Below are positions 19,117-27,607 of a stretch of DNA of 64,000 nucleotides, piece after piece. The notes beneath the pieces were generated by a model, which was given only the letters and a program-made list of their open reading frames with translations, was not told the DNA's origin and ran no database searches. Every line of letters starts with the position of its first letter. Within the stretch, counting starts at the first letter, position 1. The stretch is taken from positions 80,556 to 144,555 of the forward strand of contig JAGYIG010000005.1 in assembly GCA_018402455.1 (NCBI GenBank), given 5' to 3'. The position numbers and the translations under genes were made by a program. Origin of the DNA: Opitutaceae bacterium. GTDB lineage: Bacteria > Verrucomicrobiota > Verrucomicrobiia > Opitutales > Opitutaceae.

Positions 19117-19137
19117 TTGTCATCTCGGAGATGACAA
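19117..19137. terminator. Perfect 10-bp palindrome between convergent genes
   Basis: TTGTCATCTC and its reverse complement flank a single central base, a nearly continuous 21-bp palindrome directly at the end of the TetR gene and behind the isomerase gene. As RNA it folds only with some loss of central pairs; it could be a bidirectional terminator, but there is no T-run. An operator is also possible. A low-complexity CCCCG tract lies just before it. Confidence 0.4.
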
Positions 19138-19138
19138 G

Positions 19139-19783
19139 TCAGCTTGCCGTGGGCTGCCGCATGCCGGCGAGGAGGTAGTGGGTGGCGTTGGCGATACCGC
19201 GCTTGATGGCCGTGGGTGACCCGAGATTGCGTTTCAGCCCTTGGGACAGGGTGTAGCGGTGGGAGACATAGACTTGGCAGATGCCGATGATGGTGATGAG
19301 GAGCTGATTCGCCTCCAGATCCGAGCGCCACTTTTTACCATCGGCCTCCCGTTTGATGGCGGCCTTGAGAAACTTCGTCACGTGGTCCTTGGACAGCGGG
19401 AATTTCGAATCCTTGATGCCCTCGCCATTATTGAGATTCTCCCACCGGAGCAGCCGGGAATATTCGGGATGCTGCCGCGGGAACTCGAAGTAGACTTGGA
19501 CCAGATTGAGCACGGCGGCCTCGAGGTCATCGGCCTGAGCGACAGCGTCATTTTCCATTTTAGCCAGTGCATGGAAGGCGAACTGAAGCGCTTCCTGATA
19601 GAGGAGAGCCTTGCTGGTGAAGTAGTGGTAGACCATGCGCTTGCTCACGCCGGCCCGGGTCACGATATCGTTCACGGAAACCCCGTCGAAACCCCGGGCG
19701 GAGAACAAGCTAATAGCGGTCCGCAAAAGGTGTTCCCGGGCATCAGTGGAACGGGGGACGGGGGACGAGGAACGGGCGGCCAT
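19139..19783 (-). CDS. TetR/AcrR-family transcriptional regulator
   Basis: About 214 residues from ATG 19783 (MAARSSSPVPRS). The N-terminal DNA-binding domain reads AISLFSARGFDGVSVNDIVTRAGVSKRMVYHYFTSKALLYQEAL, the usual TetR helix-turn-helix. The C-terminal part (about 80-205) is helical and ligand-binding-like, with no metal or cofactor residues seen. It lies inside the block where three promoters share a GTAACC-N4-GGTTAC palindrome and is the only local regulator, so it is the first candidate to bind it. However, its own promoter gap (19784-19856) lacks that site, unlike many self-regulated TetR genes. Confidence 0.9.
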   Translation of the reverse strand: MAARSSSPVPRSTDAREHLLRTAISLFSARGFDGVSVNDIVTRAGVSKRMVYHYFTSKALLYQEALQFAFHALAKMENDAVAQADDLEAAVLNLVQVYFEFPRQHPEYSRLLRWENLNNGEGIKDSKFPLSKDHVTKFLKAAIKREADGKKWRSDLEANQLLITIIGICQVYVSHRYTLSQGLKRNLGSPTAIKRGIANATHYLLAGMRQPTAS

Positions 19784-19856
19784 GATACCCGGGGAAGTTT
19801 CGGCGGCAGTTATATGTTTGCAACGCGGAATCGGCCGTAGGGATGTTAGGGTTCTG

Positions 19857-20720
19857 GTGAGTGAGAATGAACCCATACTTCGAACGTTGACCGCGGCAGA
19901 CCTCGACGCGTGCATGGCGCTTTCGACGGAAGCGCACTGGAATCAAACCGAGGAGGACTGGGCGCTCCTCTTGGAGCAGGCGGATCCGTGGGGGCTGGAA
20001 CTGCCGGATGCCGGGGTGGTCGCCACGGCGGTGGGCTGGGATTTGTCACCCGCGAGCACTTGGATCAACATGGTATTGGTGACGGAATCTTGTCGAGGCC
20101 GCGGCTATGCGCGGCGGCTGATGCAGGCCGTGCTGGAGCGGGCGCGGGACCGAGGGATGGCCGCCGCTCTGGATGCCACGGTGTTTGGGGCTCCGGTTTA
20201 CGAACGCCTAGGGTTTGCGGGAGACGATCGCCTGGTGCGGCTGAAACGGGAGTCGGCGGTTTTGAAAGAGGTCGAGGTTTCGGGAAAGGCCACGGTGGTG
20301 CCAATGACGACGGGGGATATGGCCGAGGTGGAGGCGTTGGACCTGATGGTCCTCGGGGCTCGCCGATCGGGGATGTTACAGTGCTGGCGGGAACGTTTGC
20401 CGAGGGCGGCGTGGTGCCAGCGGGCGGCGGGCGGCGAGCTGATCGGGTTTGTGCTTGGTCGACTCGGACGGGTGGCCACGCAAGTGGGGCCGCTGATTGC
20501 TCAGGATATCGCCGGTGCCCGGGCTTTGTTGGGGGCGGTCCTTTCCGCGGGCGCGGCGACCATGATCGACGTGCCCGTCAAGCAGGAGACTTTGATCGAA
20601 CTGCTTCAGGGTGAGGGGTTTCGGGCAGAGCGGGAGTTCCGCCGGATGGCTACGGTGGGAGGTCAGTTGCCGTCGGATTGGTCCCGCTATTTTGCCGCGG
20701 CGGGCCCGGACTTCGCCTAG
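19857..20720 (+). CDS. GNAT-family acetyltransferase with two-domain layout
   Basis: About 287 residues if started at GTG 19857, preceded by AGGG at a plausible distance; longer in-frame starts would overlap the TetR gene. The first half has a GNAT acetyl-CoA motif, INMVLVTESCRGRGYARRLMQAVLERARDRG, and the typical PVYERLGF strand. The C-terminal half (about 155-280) resembles the extra domain of YitH-type acetyltransferases. Acceptor unknown. It is divergent from TetR with a 73-bp gap that must hold both promoters; no palindrome of the block's type is visible there. Confidence 0.8.
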   Translation: MSENEPILRTLTAADLDACMALSTEAHWNQTEEDWALLLEQADPWGLELPDAGVVATAVGWDLSPASTWINMVLVTESCRGRGYARRLMQAVLERARDRGMAAALDATVFGAPVYERLGFAGDDRLVRLKRESAVLKEVEVSGKATVVPMTTGDMAEVEALDLMVLGARRSGMLQCWRERLPRAAWCQRAAGGELIGFVLGRLGRVATQVGPLIAQDIAGARALLGAVLSAGAATMIDVPVKQETLIELLQGEGFRAEREFRRMATVGGQLPSDWSRYFAAAGPDFA

Positions 20721-20726
20721 CCGGTT

Positions 20727-21560
20727 CTAAAGCTCAAAACGCAGTCCATCCGTGGCCGCGAAGATTTTGCCTTCGGGGTGAATGCCCCGCACGGTTTGGG
20801 CCATGGATTCGGCCACGTGGGGATCGTCGGTGAAGCTCTCCATGACGAAGTGTTTCAACACGACCTGTTTGGCGCCGGCATCGCGGGCGATCTGGCCCAC
20901 ATCCTCCGGCGTAATATGCCAGCCCCCGAAGGCCACCGACTCGTAAAAGGCCTTGGTGCCGGAGCATTCGATGAGCAGGAGGTCCGCATCGCGGCAGAAC
21001 TCGACCAGCCGTTGGTCGGGCTCGGAGTCGCTGGTGATCACCACGACTTTGTCGCCGATTGTGATGCGGTAGTTCCAGTTGGCCAAGCCGGCGTGGGCGG
21101 TGGCCAAGGCTTCGATTTGATACTGGCTTTTGCCGTAAACCAAACCCTCGGAAGTGATTTCGGTCGCCGCCCAGTCCAAGTTGTCCCGCACGCGATTGCC
21201 ATGGGAAATCCGACTGTTCACATCGTCGACGTAGGCCTGCCGCACGCCGGTTTCGAGAAAGTGGCTGGTTCCCCGGGGCCCAAAAATGGGCAGACGACCC
21301 TCGCGACCATTGTTCCAAGAGAGGAGTAGGAGCAGGGGGAGGTCGCAGATATGATCAAAGTGCAGGTGGGTCAGGTAGACCTCATCGATGGACTCCACGG
21401 GGGTGCCCAGACGGTGCAGGTTGTGCACCGCGCAGCGCCCGCAATCGAAGAGCAGCTGGCGGTCATCGATGGTGACGAGGTAGCAGGGACCCCCGCGCTC
21501 GGGCAGGGCGCGGACGGCGCCACTGCCAATGACTTGGACGGAAACAGAAGAAGATGACAT
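20727..21560 (-). CDS. Metallo-beta-lactamase-fold hydrolase
   Basis: The 277-residue protein has the metal-binding motif VYLTHLHFDHICDLP (HxHxDH) and further ligands in LATAHAG, ITSDSEPD and the C-terminal VVLKHF. The general layout resembles RNase Z/arylsulfatase-type members, including the early GSGAVRALPERGGPCYLV. Zinc-dependent hydrolysis of an ester or phosphodiester is likely, but the substrate is open. The palindrome at 21579-21594 lies 18 bp in front of its start, so it probably belongs to the regulon of the symporter and lyase genes. Confidence 0.85.
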   Translation of the reverse strand: MSSSSVSVQVIGSGAVRALPERGGPCYLVTIDDRQLLFDCGRCAVHNLHRLGTPVESIDEVYLTHLHFDHICDLPLLLLLSWNNGREGRLPIFGPRGTSHFLETGVRQAYVDDVNSRISHGNRVRDNLDWAATEITSEGLVYGKSQYQIEALATAHAGLANWNYRITIGDKVVVITSDSEPDQRLVEFCRDADLLLIECSGTKAFYESVAFGGWHITPEDVGQIARDAGAKQVVLKHFVMESFTDDPHVAESMAQTVRGIHPEGKIFAATDGLRFEL

Positions 21561-21578
21561 GGCAAAACGAGGGTTGGA

Positions 21579-21594
21579 GTAACCGATTGGTTAC
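21579..21594. promoter_or_regulatory. Palindromic operator candidate, site 3
   Basis: GTAACC-GATT-GGTTAC, 18 bp in front of the metallo-beta-lactamase-fold gene start at 21560. At this distance a bound protein would overlap the start of transcription or the leader, as a repressor does. Same half-sites and spacing as at 11575 and 16017. Confidence 0.65.
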
Positions 21595-21693
21595 ATTAGA
21601 GCGCGGTGCGGGGGTGTCAATGCGGGGGACGTTCTGCTGGGTGGGGGGACGTTTTTTCTGCAACTTTTTCCCGGGGGCGGGGTTCTTCTGGTC

Positions 21694-21996
21694 ATGAAGA
21701 CCTTTTTCCTAGTCGTGCTGAAGATTGTGCTCGTGGCGGCGGTCCTGTGGTGGTTGCTGCACCATGCGCCCCAAGTGATGGCCCCCGTGGTGGGAGTGGT
21801 GCTGACGCTGATGGGGTTCGTCTTCGCCTTGGTCATGGCCTTGACCGTTGGGGCGACGATGGGCTTGGCCCTGCTGATCGCCTTGGGGGTGGTGGCCTGC
21901 GTCATTGCCGCCGCGCTGGCCCCCATCTGGTTACCATTGTTGGCGATTCTGGGTCTGGTGATGCTATTTCGTCCGAGACCAAACCAACGCGCCTAG
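21694..21996 (+). CDS. Small hypothetical integral membrane protein
   Basis: This 100-residue protein is hydrophobic almost throughout, with about three transmembrane segments (residues 4-23, 28-56 and 60-92) and a short polar tail FRPRPNQRA. ATG 21694 is preceded by a GGTC-rich stretch without a clear ribosome site. No family recognised. It is divergent from the hydrolase gene and convergent with the sugar dehydrogenase pair, 15 bp before the end of the subunit-3 gene. Confidence 0.6.
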   Translation: MKTFFLVVLKIVLVAAVLWWLLHHAPQVMAPVVGVVLTLMGFVFALVMALTVGATMGLALLIALGVVACVIAAALAPIWLPLLAILGLVMLFRPRPNQRA

Positions 21997-22011
21997 TGCG
22001 CCGCCGGATTA

Positions 22012-22539
22012 TTATTCGAAGTAGGCCGCGCCGCCGGTTTCGGCGAGGGGCATACAGCCATTGTAGCCGCCGGGAACCGGGTCCCACATGAATCCGGATT
22101 TTGCCGCCGCTTCCGAGGTGAAGTAGCCCAGGAAGGTGAGCGAACGGAATTCGCGTAGCCAAGATTTACCGGGCGCCTCATCCGCCGTGGCAATGGCCCG
22201 GATGAGGTCGTCTTGAGCGGATGGGGCCAGGGAATCGAATTCTCCGTGTTCCAGCGCGGTCAGGCCGGTGCGCAGGCGGTTGCGTCCCTCTGCCGAGGTG
22301 AAGAGGCCATAAGCGACGTCGATAAACGGGGGGACGCCGGCATCGATGGCACCGGGAGTGTCGCTGGCGGGCAGCAGGCGTTCCGCCAAAGCGGCGACCA
22401 CCTGATACTGGGATGCAGTGAGGTAGCGCGGGGCGGAGGACGCGTCGGCCATTCCGGCGAGTGCCCGGGTGAGGGTACCCGGGGAGGCGGCTACACCGAA
22501 GAGCAGGGCCGTGTGTTTGAGGGCGTCGCGTCGGTTCAT
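22012..22539 (-). CDS. Gluconate 2-dehydrogenase subunit 3 family protein
   Basis: The 175-residue protein begins with a twin-arginine-type signal (MNRRDALKHTALLFGVAA) and continues with LTASQYQVVAALAERLLPASDTPGAIDAGVPPFID, diagnostic for the small subunit of membrane-linked gluconate/glucoside dehydrogenases. The C-terminal GFMWDPVPGGYNGC is also typical. In known complexes (gluconate 2-dehydrogenase, and the LacC/LacA glucoside 3-dehydrogenase) this subunit guides the FAD-containing large subunit across the membrane by the Tat system. The large subunit gene lies directly upstream, 5 bp away, so the pair is one enzyme. Confidence 0.9.
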   Translation of the reverse strand: MNRRDALKHTALLFGVAASPGTLTRALAGMADASSAPRYLTASQYQVVAALAERLLPASDTPGAIDAGVPPFIDVAYGLFTSAEGRNRLRTGLTALEHGEFDSLAPSAQDDLIRAIATADEAPGKSWLREFRSLTFLGYFTSEAAAKSGFMWDPVPGGYNGCMPLAETGGAAYFE

Positions 22540-22544
22540 GGCAA

Positions 22545-24257
22545 TCAGAGGTTGTGGTGGTTGAGTTCGTTGACGGCGTGATCGGCCGCCCGGGCGGTGA
22601 ATGCCATGTAGGTGAGGGATGGGTTCACACAGGCTGAGGAAGTCATAAAGGCGCCATCGGTCACAAACACGTTGGGCACGGCGTGCACTTGGTTGTGGCC
22701 GTTGAGCACGGAAGTCCGGGGGTCGCGACCCATGCGTGCTGTGCCCATTTCATGGATACAGAGTCCGGGTGCGCTGGTGGGGTCGTCGAAGCCGGTGACA
22801 TCCTGCAGGCCCGAGGCTTCGAGCATTTCGATAGCGGAGGCCTGCATGTCCTTGCGCATGAGGTGTTCATTTTCCTTGAACTCGCAGTCGAAGGTGACGG
22901 TGGGCAGGCCCCATTTGTCGGTTTGGTCGTGGTTCAGATAAATCCGGTTGTCGTGGTAGGGCAGGTGTTCGCCCCAGGAGCCGATGCCCATCCGCCACCC
23001 GCCCGGGGCAAAGAGGTCCGCCTTGAGGTCTTGGCCGAAGCGGGCCAGCTCTGCGACGCCGCGGGTCCAGTTGGTGCGACTGGCGCCCCCTTGGTAGCCA
23101 AAACCGCGCACGTAGTCCTGGCGATCGCTCCTGCCATCACCGAGGTTGCGGAACCGGGGGATGTAGATGCTGGTGGGGCGGCGGCCCTTGTAATACCTGT
23201 CCTCGAAGCCGTCGGAGCGGCCGGAGGCTCCCACCTTGAAGTGGTGATCCATCAAGTTGTGGCCCAGTTCGCCGGAGTCGTTGCCCATGCCGGTGGGAAA
23301 GCGGTCGGACTTCGAATTCAGGAGAATCGACGTGGAGGCAATGGCGGAGGCGCACAGGAAGATCACCTTCGCGAAATACTCCCTGGCCTCACCGGTTTCG
23401 GCATCGAGGATGCGCACGCCCCGAGCCTTGCCGCGGTCGGCATCGTAGAGGATCTCAGAGACGATGGAGAACGGTCGCAGCGTCAGGCGCCCGGTGGCGT
23501 AGGCGGCCGGCAGGGTGGAAGAGTTGCTGGAGAAGTAGGCCCCGTAGGGGCAACCGCGGCTGCATCGGTCGCGGTATTGGCAGCTGCCACGGCCGAGGTG
23601 GGCTTGGGAAAGGTTGGCGACGCGCGCGTGGATGAGTTTTCGCCCGCCGAAGGATTGCTCGATCCGTGCCTGCACGTGTTTTTCCAGGCAGTTCATTTCG
23701 AAGGGGGGGAGGAACTCGCCGTCGGGGAGTTGAGGGAGGCCCTCGTTTTGACCACTGATGCCGGCGAAACGTTCGGCGTGATCATACCAAGGTTTGATTT
23801 CGGCGTAGCGAATGGGCCAATCAACGCCGAATCCGTCCTTGGCGTTGGCTTCGAAATCAAGATCTCCGAGACGGTAGGACTGACGGCCCCACATGAGGGA
23901 ACGTCCGCCGACATGATAGCCCCGGCACCAGTCGAACGGCTTGTTCTCCGAATAGGGGTTGTCGATGTCGTCGACGAACCAGTGGGCGGTGGACTCGCGG
24001 GTGGTGTAGCCGGTGCGACTTTGCTTGGCTTGGCGCTCGCGCGATTTTTGGGATATGGTATCGCGGCCCTCGAACTCCCATTTTTCCATCATCGCGGTGG
24101 GGTAGTCGCCGTGTTTCACGTCCCGGCCGCGCTCGAGAACGAGGGTGCGCAGGCCTTTTTCGGTGAGTTCTTTGGCGGCCCAGCCGCCACTGATGCCGGA
24201 ACCCACCACGATGGCGTCATAGGTGTTCTCAGCGGTTCCCTTGGTGGAGACATTCAT
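22545..24257 (-). CDS. GMC-family FAD oxidoreductase, sugar dehydrogenase large subunit
   Basis: The 570-residue protein has the FAD-binding fold YDAIVVGSGISGGWAAKEL at the N-terminus and the GMC C-terminal part with IHEMGTARMG and SACVNPSLTYMAF, where catalytic His/Asn are expected. A Cys-rich stretch CQYRDRCSRGCPYGAY near residue 215 is typical of the gluconate/glucoside dehydrogenase branch. With the subunit-3 gene behind it, a periplasmic enzyme oxidising a sugar or sugar acid to a keto form is likely. A glucoside 3-dehydrogenase role fits the isomerase in the block and the DUF1080 (3-keto-disaccharide hydrolase) domain at 44 kb, but this is inference. Confidence 0.88.
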   Translation of the reverse strand: MNVSTKGTAENTYDAIVVGSGISGGWAAKELTEKGLRTLVLERGRDVKHGDYPTAMMEKWEFEGRDTISQKSRERQAKQSRTGYTTRESTAHWFVDDIDNPYSENKPFDWCRGYHVGGRSLMWGRQSYRLGDLDFEANAKDGFGVDWPIRYAEIKPWYDHAERFAGISGQNEGLPQLPDGEFLPPFEMNCLEKHVQARIEQSFGGRKLIHARVANLSQAHLGRGSCQYRDRCSRGCPYGAYFSSNSSTLPAAYATGRLTLRPFSIVSEILYDADRGKARGVRILDAETGEAREYFAKVIFLCASAIASTSILLNSKSDRFPTGMGNDSGELGHNLMDHHFKVGASGRSDGFEDRYYKGRRPTSIYIPRFRNLGDGRSDRQDYVRGFGYQGGASRTNWTRGVAELARFGQDLKADLFAPGGWRMGIGSWGEHLPYHDNRIYLNHDQTDKWGLPTVTFDCEFKENEHLMRKDMQASAIEMLEASGLQDVTGFDDPTSAPGLCIHEMGTARMGRDPRTSVLNGHNQVHAVPNVFVTDGAFMTSSACVNPSLTYMAFTARAADHAVNELNHHNL

Positions 24258-24423
24258 GGGTTTAACACTTGGGGTGGGGCTGAATCGTCATCAGCGCAGA
24301 GGAGGCGGGTTGCCAAGATGCCAGCGGTGCGAAAGCAGCGGCAACCCTGATTATCGCGATCCGCTTAAAGTCAGTCCGGCCGTCGGCGGCGAAGGGTGGT
24401 CCGGACAACCGGCGGAAGCGGCC

Positions 24424-27400
24424 CTAGACCGTCGAGTCGCTGGCTGTGTCGGACGGGGACGTTTTGGCCAGTGCGCTGCGGGCAACGGTGCCGGCCCAGT
24501 TGCGCAGATCATCCAAGAGGATATAGAACAGGGGCACGATCAGGAGCGTGAGCACGGTGGAAAACAGGAGTCCGCCGATCATGGCCCGGCCCATCGGGGC
24601 ATAGGGCATACCGATCATTTCGGAGCCGCCCAGGGCCATCGGGAGCAAGCCGCAGATGGTCGTGCAGGTCGTCATGAGGATGGGGCGGAGACGATGTTGT
24701 CCCGCCTGCACGAGGGCCGCGATGCGTGCCTTGCCTTCCTGGCGCAAGCGATTGGTGAGATCGACCAACACGATGGCGTTGTTCACCACCACGCCGATCA
24801 AGATGACCATGCCGATCATCGCCATCATGCTCATATCCGTCTTAGTGATAAAGAGCGCCCACCAGACGCCGAGAAAGGAGAAGGGCACGGCGATGATGAC
24901 CGCCAGCGGCAGGATGAACGATTCGAACAACACGCCCATCAAGAGAAACACCAGGGTGACCGAGAGAATCATCGCAAACATCTGGGCCTCGTTGGACTCC
25001 TGCAGGCGCACAAACCGGACGCCCTTGTCCCACCGGTAACCGGGGGGCATGTTGAAGCCCTCCATGACTTCATCAACCTTCTCATAAACCGCGTTCGTGT
25101 CCTTGCGGTCCACGATGGCGGTCACGCTGAGGTTGGTTTTGCGGTCAGTGCGTCGGAAAAAGTTGAGCGTCTGGCTGAATTCGAGCTCCGCCAAAGATTC
25201 AAGGGGGACCTCCTGGCCGCTCTCCGTCCTGAAGGTCATCGCTTTGAGGTCGGCGAGGTCCTGATCCTCAGCGTCCTCCAACTGGATATCGATGTCCACC
25301 TCGCGTCCGTCCGGGGTATAGAATCGGCCGATCTCCCGCGGGCGCAGAGCGGCCGCAATCGTGGCGGAAATCTCCATGGGATTGATGCCGAGCTCGCGCG
25401 CCCGGTCCCGGTTGACCACCACGCGCAGTTCCTCGCCGTCGCGCTCCATGTCGGATTCGACGCTGAGGGTTTCGGGGATGGTGCGGATTCTTTCGACGGC
25501 GTCCTTCACGTAGGCGACGAGGGTGGCGGTGTCATCGCCGTAGAGTTCGATGGTCACCCGGCCTTGACCCTCGCTGTCGCCACCGCCCCAACGTCCGGCG
25601 CGCATGATGACCCCGGGCGGCACTTGGAAATTTTCCCGCAAATCCTCAAGGATTTCGCCTCTGGTCATGAGGGCGGTGCGTTGGCCGGTGCCGATCATGA
25701 TGTTGTTCCAGACCACCTCATACCATTCGGTGGGTTGATTGTCGGCGAAACGACCTTCCAGCCGAGCGTAGCCGCGGGAGAAGCTGGAGGACACCGCGTT
25801 GATGTTGTATCTCTCCCGCCGATCGAGCAGGAACTGCTCGGCGGTGGTCATGAAGGCGGTGGTTTCTTCGAAGCTGTTGCCGGAAGGGGGGTAGAAGTAG
25901 ACGCGGAAAGAGTCGTTATCGCCGCCGCCACCCTCGCTGGATTGCTTCACCCCATTGATCGGAATCGCGATGGTGGCAAACGCGAGGAGGACCAGCAGGC
26001 CGGCTTCGAGGCGGTGATTGAGCACCCAGTGGAGCGCGTGGGTGTAGCGCTGGCGCAACCAGCCGATGGATTGGGGCTCGGCGTGTTGGTGTCCGCGGGA
26101 AAAACGCTTGGTTGCGAGGGGGATGAACACCAGCGCGATGAACAAGGAGGCGACCAGGGAGAACACTACTGGCAGGCCGATGCGCAGCATCCAAAACGAG
26201 AACTCCGCGTCGTCGCTCATGAGGATGAGTGGCATAAAAACAACGACCGTGGTGAGGGTCGCCATCGTCACGGCCAGTCCCACTTCGCCCGCGCCATTGA
26301 TGGCGGCGCTGTCCGCCGACTCGCCGCCCTGACGTTTGCGATAGATGTTCTCGACGATGACAATGGCGTTGTCGACGACGAGACCGACGCTGAGCAGCAG
26401 TCCCATCATGGTGGCCATATTGAGAGACCATCCCATGAAGTAGATGACGATCACGGTGCACAGCAGCGAAAGGGGAATGGCCAGCGTGAGAATACCGGTC
26501 ATGCGGGGAGCCCGCAGGAAGGCGAAAATCACCATCGCCGCGAAGGCGCCTCCCCAAAGACCGGTCGACTTCAGGTTGTCGATCGACTCGCGCACGTGTT
26601 TGCCCTGGTCCCAGAACACGCTGTATTCCATCCCCCGCAGGTAGGGGTGGTCCATCAAGTCTTGGAGGGCGAGATGCACCTCCTGCGAAATTTGCTCGAT
26701 ATTGGCCGACGACTCCCGGGTGACCTCCAGGCCGATTGCAGGCTCGCCGTTGATGCGGTAGGCTCGCCGGTTGTTCTCGTCGGATTGGTAGGCGACCCGC
26801 GCCACATCGGCCAGGGTCAGCCGATGTTCCGGGTCGATGACAATGCTCTCGATCTGCTCCACCGTTTCAAAGCGGCCGACTGAGCGCACGTAGACCTTGG
26901 AACCGCCCTCGCGCACGAAGCCACTGGAGAGGGAGAAGTTCTGATCGCGCAGTTTCTGCACCAGGTCATTGGGATTGATGCGGTGGCTGCGCAGCCGCTC
27001 CTCGATCAGGTCGATCTGCACTTCCTTGCTGCGGAAGCCGTGGGAATCGAGGTTGCCCACCCCATCGATACGACGGATGGCGGGCTCGACGATTGTCTGC
27101 ATGGCATAGGCCACGTCCTCCACCTCATCCGGCATGTTGATCACCATATACATGATGGGGATGTCGTTTTCATCCCATCGGCGCACATAGATCTGCTCCA
27201 AGTCATCGGGCATCTCCGGCATCAACCGATCCATGCGATCGCGCAAATCGGCGTAGGCGGTTTCGAGATCGGTGTCGTTTTGAAACCCGACCCGGATAAA
27301 CACGCCGCCACTGCGCACGTAGGAGTTGATTCGTTTCACCCCGCTCACGGTGCCGATCATGTCCTCCATCGGGCGCGCGATCTTTTCCTCAATGTCCCCG

Positions 27401-27594
27401 GCACTCGCGTTGCGGTAGTTGGCGAATACCCCGAGATTTTTCTCATCCATCCCCTCCGGAAAGAGGGCCACCGGCAGCCGCAGATTGGCGATCACGCCGA
27501 GCACGAGGATAGCGCACAGGATCATCACCACGGTCACGGGTCGCCGCACGGAAAACGTCGGCAGAAGGTAGGCGAGGGGGGTGCGGCGGCGCAT
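24424..27594 (-). CDS. RND efflux permease (pump 3)
   Basis: About 1056 residues starting at ATG 27594 (MRRRTPLAYLLPTFSVRRP), 13 bp behind the stop of pump 2; an earlier in-frame start would run into pump 2. Typical RND features: TM1 at 20-42, porter domain, TM4 motif LSVGLVVDNAIVIVEN and TM10 motif ILIGVVVNNAIVLVD. As in pumps 1 and 2, the AcrB DD pair is DN and Lys940 is Asn, which marks a non-AcrB subgroup with another proton route. Being co-transcribed with pump 2 and one adaptor, the two permeases may form a heteromeric pump like MdtBC. Substrate unknown. Confidence 0.9.
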   Translation of the reverse strand: MRRRTPLAYLLPTFSVRRPVTVVMILCAILVLGVIANLRLPVALFPEGMDEKNLGVFANYRNASAGDIEEKIARPMEDMIGTVSGVKRINSYVRSGGVFIRVGFQNDTDLETAYADLRDRMDRLMPEMPDDLEQIYVRRWDENDIPIMYMVINMPDEVEDVAYAMQTIVEPAIRRIDGVGNLDSHGFRSKEVQIDLIEERLRSHRINPNDLVQKLRDQNFSLSSGFVREGGSKVYVRSVGRFETVEQIESIVIDPEHRLTLADVARVAYQSDENNRRAYRINGEPAIGLEVTRESSANIEQISQEVHLALQDLMDHPYLRGMEYSVFWDQGKHVRESIDNLKSTGLWGGAFAAMVIFAFLRAPRMTGILTLAIPLSLLCTVIVIYFMGWSLNMATMMGLLLSVGLVVDNAIVIVENIYRKRQGGESADSAAINGAGEVGLAVTMATLTTVVVFMPLILMSDDAEFSFWMLRIGLPVVFSLVASLFIALVFIPLATKRFSRGHQHAEPQSIGWLRQRYTHALHWVLNHRLEAGLLVLLAFATIAIPINGVKQSSEGGGGDNDSFRVYFYPPSGNSFEETTAFMTTAEQFLLDRRERYNINAVSSSFSRGYARLEGRFADNQPTEWYEVVWNNIMIGTGQRTALMTRGEILEDLRENFQVPPGVIMRAGRWGGGDSEGQGRVTIELYGDDTATLVAYVKDAVERIRTIPETLSVESDMERDGEELRVVVNRDRARELGINPMEISATIAAALRPREIGRFYTPDGREVDIDIQLEDAEDQDLADLKAMTFRTESGQEVPLESLAELEFSQTLNFFRRTDRKTNLSVTAIVDRKDTNAVYEKVDEVMEGFNMPPGYRWDKGVRFVRLQESNEAQMFAMILSVTLVFLLMGVLFESFILPLAVIIAVPFSFLGVWWALFITKTDMSMMAMIGMVILIGVVVNNAIVLVDLTNRLRQEGKARIAALVQAGQHRLRPILMTTCTTICGLLPMALGGSEMIGMPYAPMGRAMIGGLLFSTVLTLLIVPLFYILLDDLRNWAGTVARSALAKTSPSDTASDSTV

Positions 27595-27607
27595 GGCGGG
27601 AGAAGGG

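Noticed and set aside
22683..24350. Antisense frame over the GMC oxidoreductase
   Set aside because: Mirrors codon bias of the real gene; no start signal or domain.
24223..26883. Long antisense open frame over RND pump 3
   Set aside because: Same cause; the translation has no domain look and the minus-strand gene is certain.
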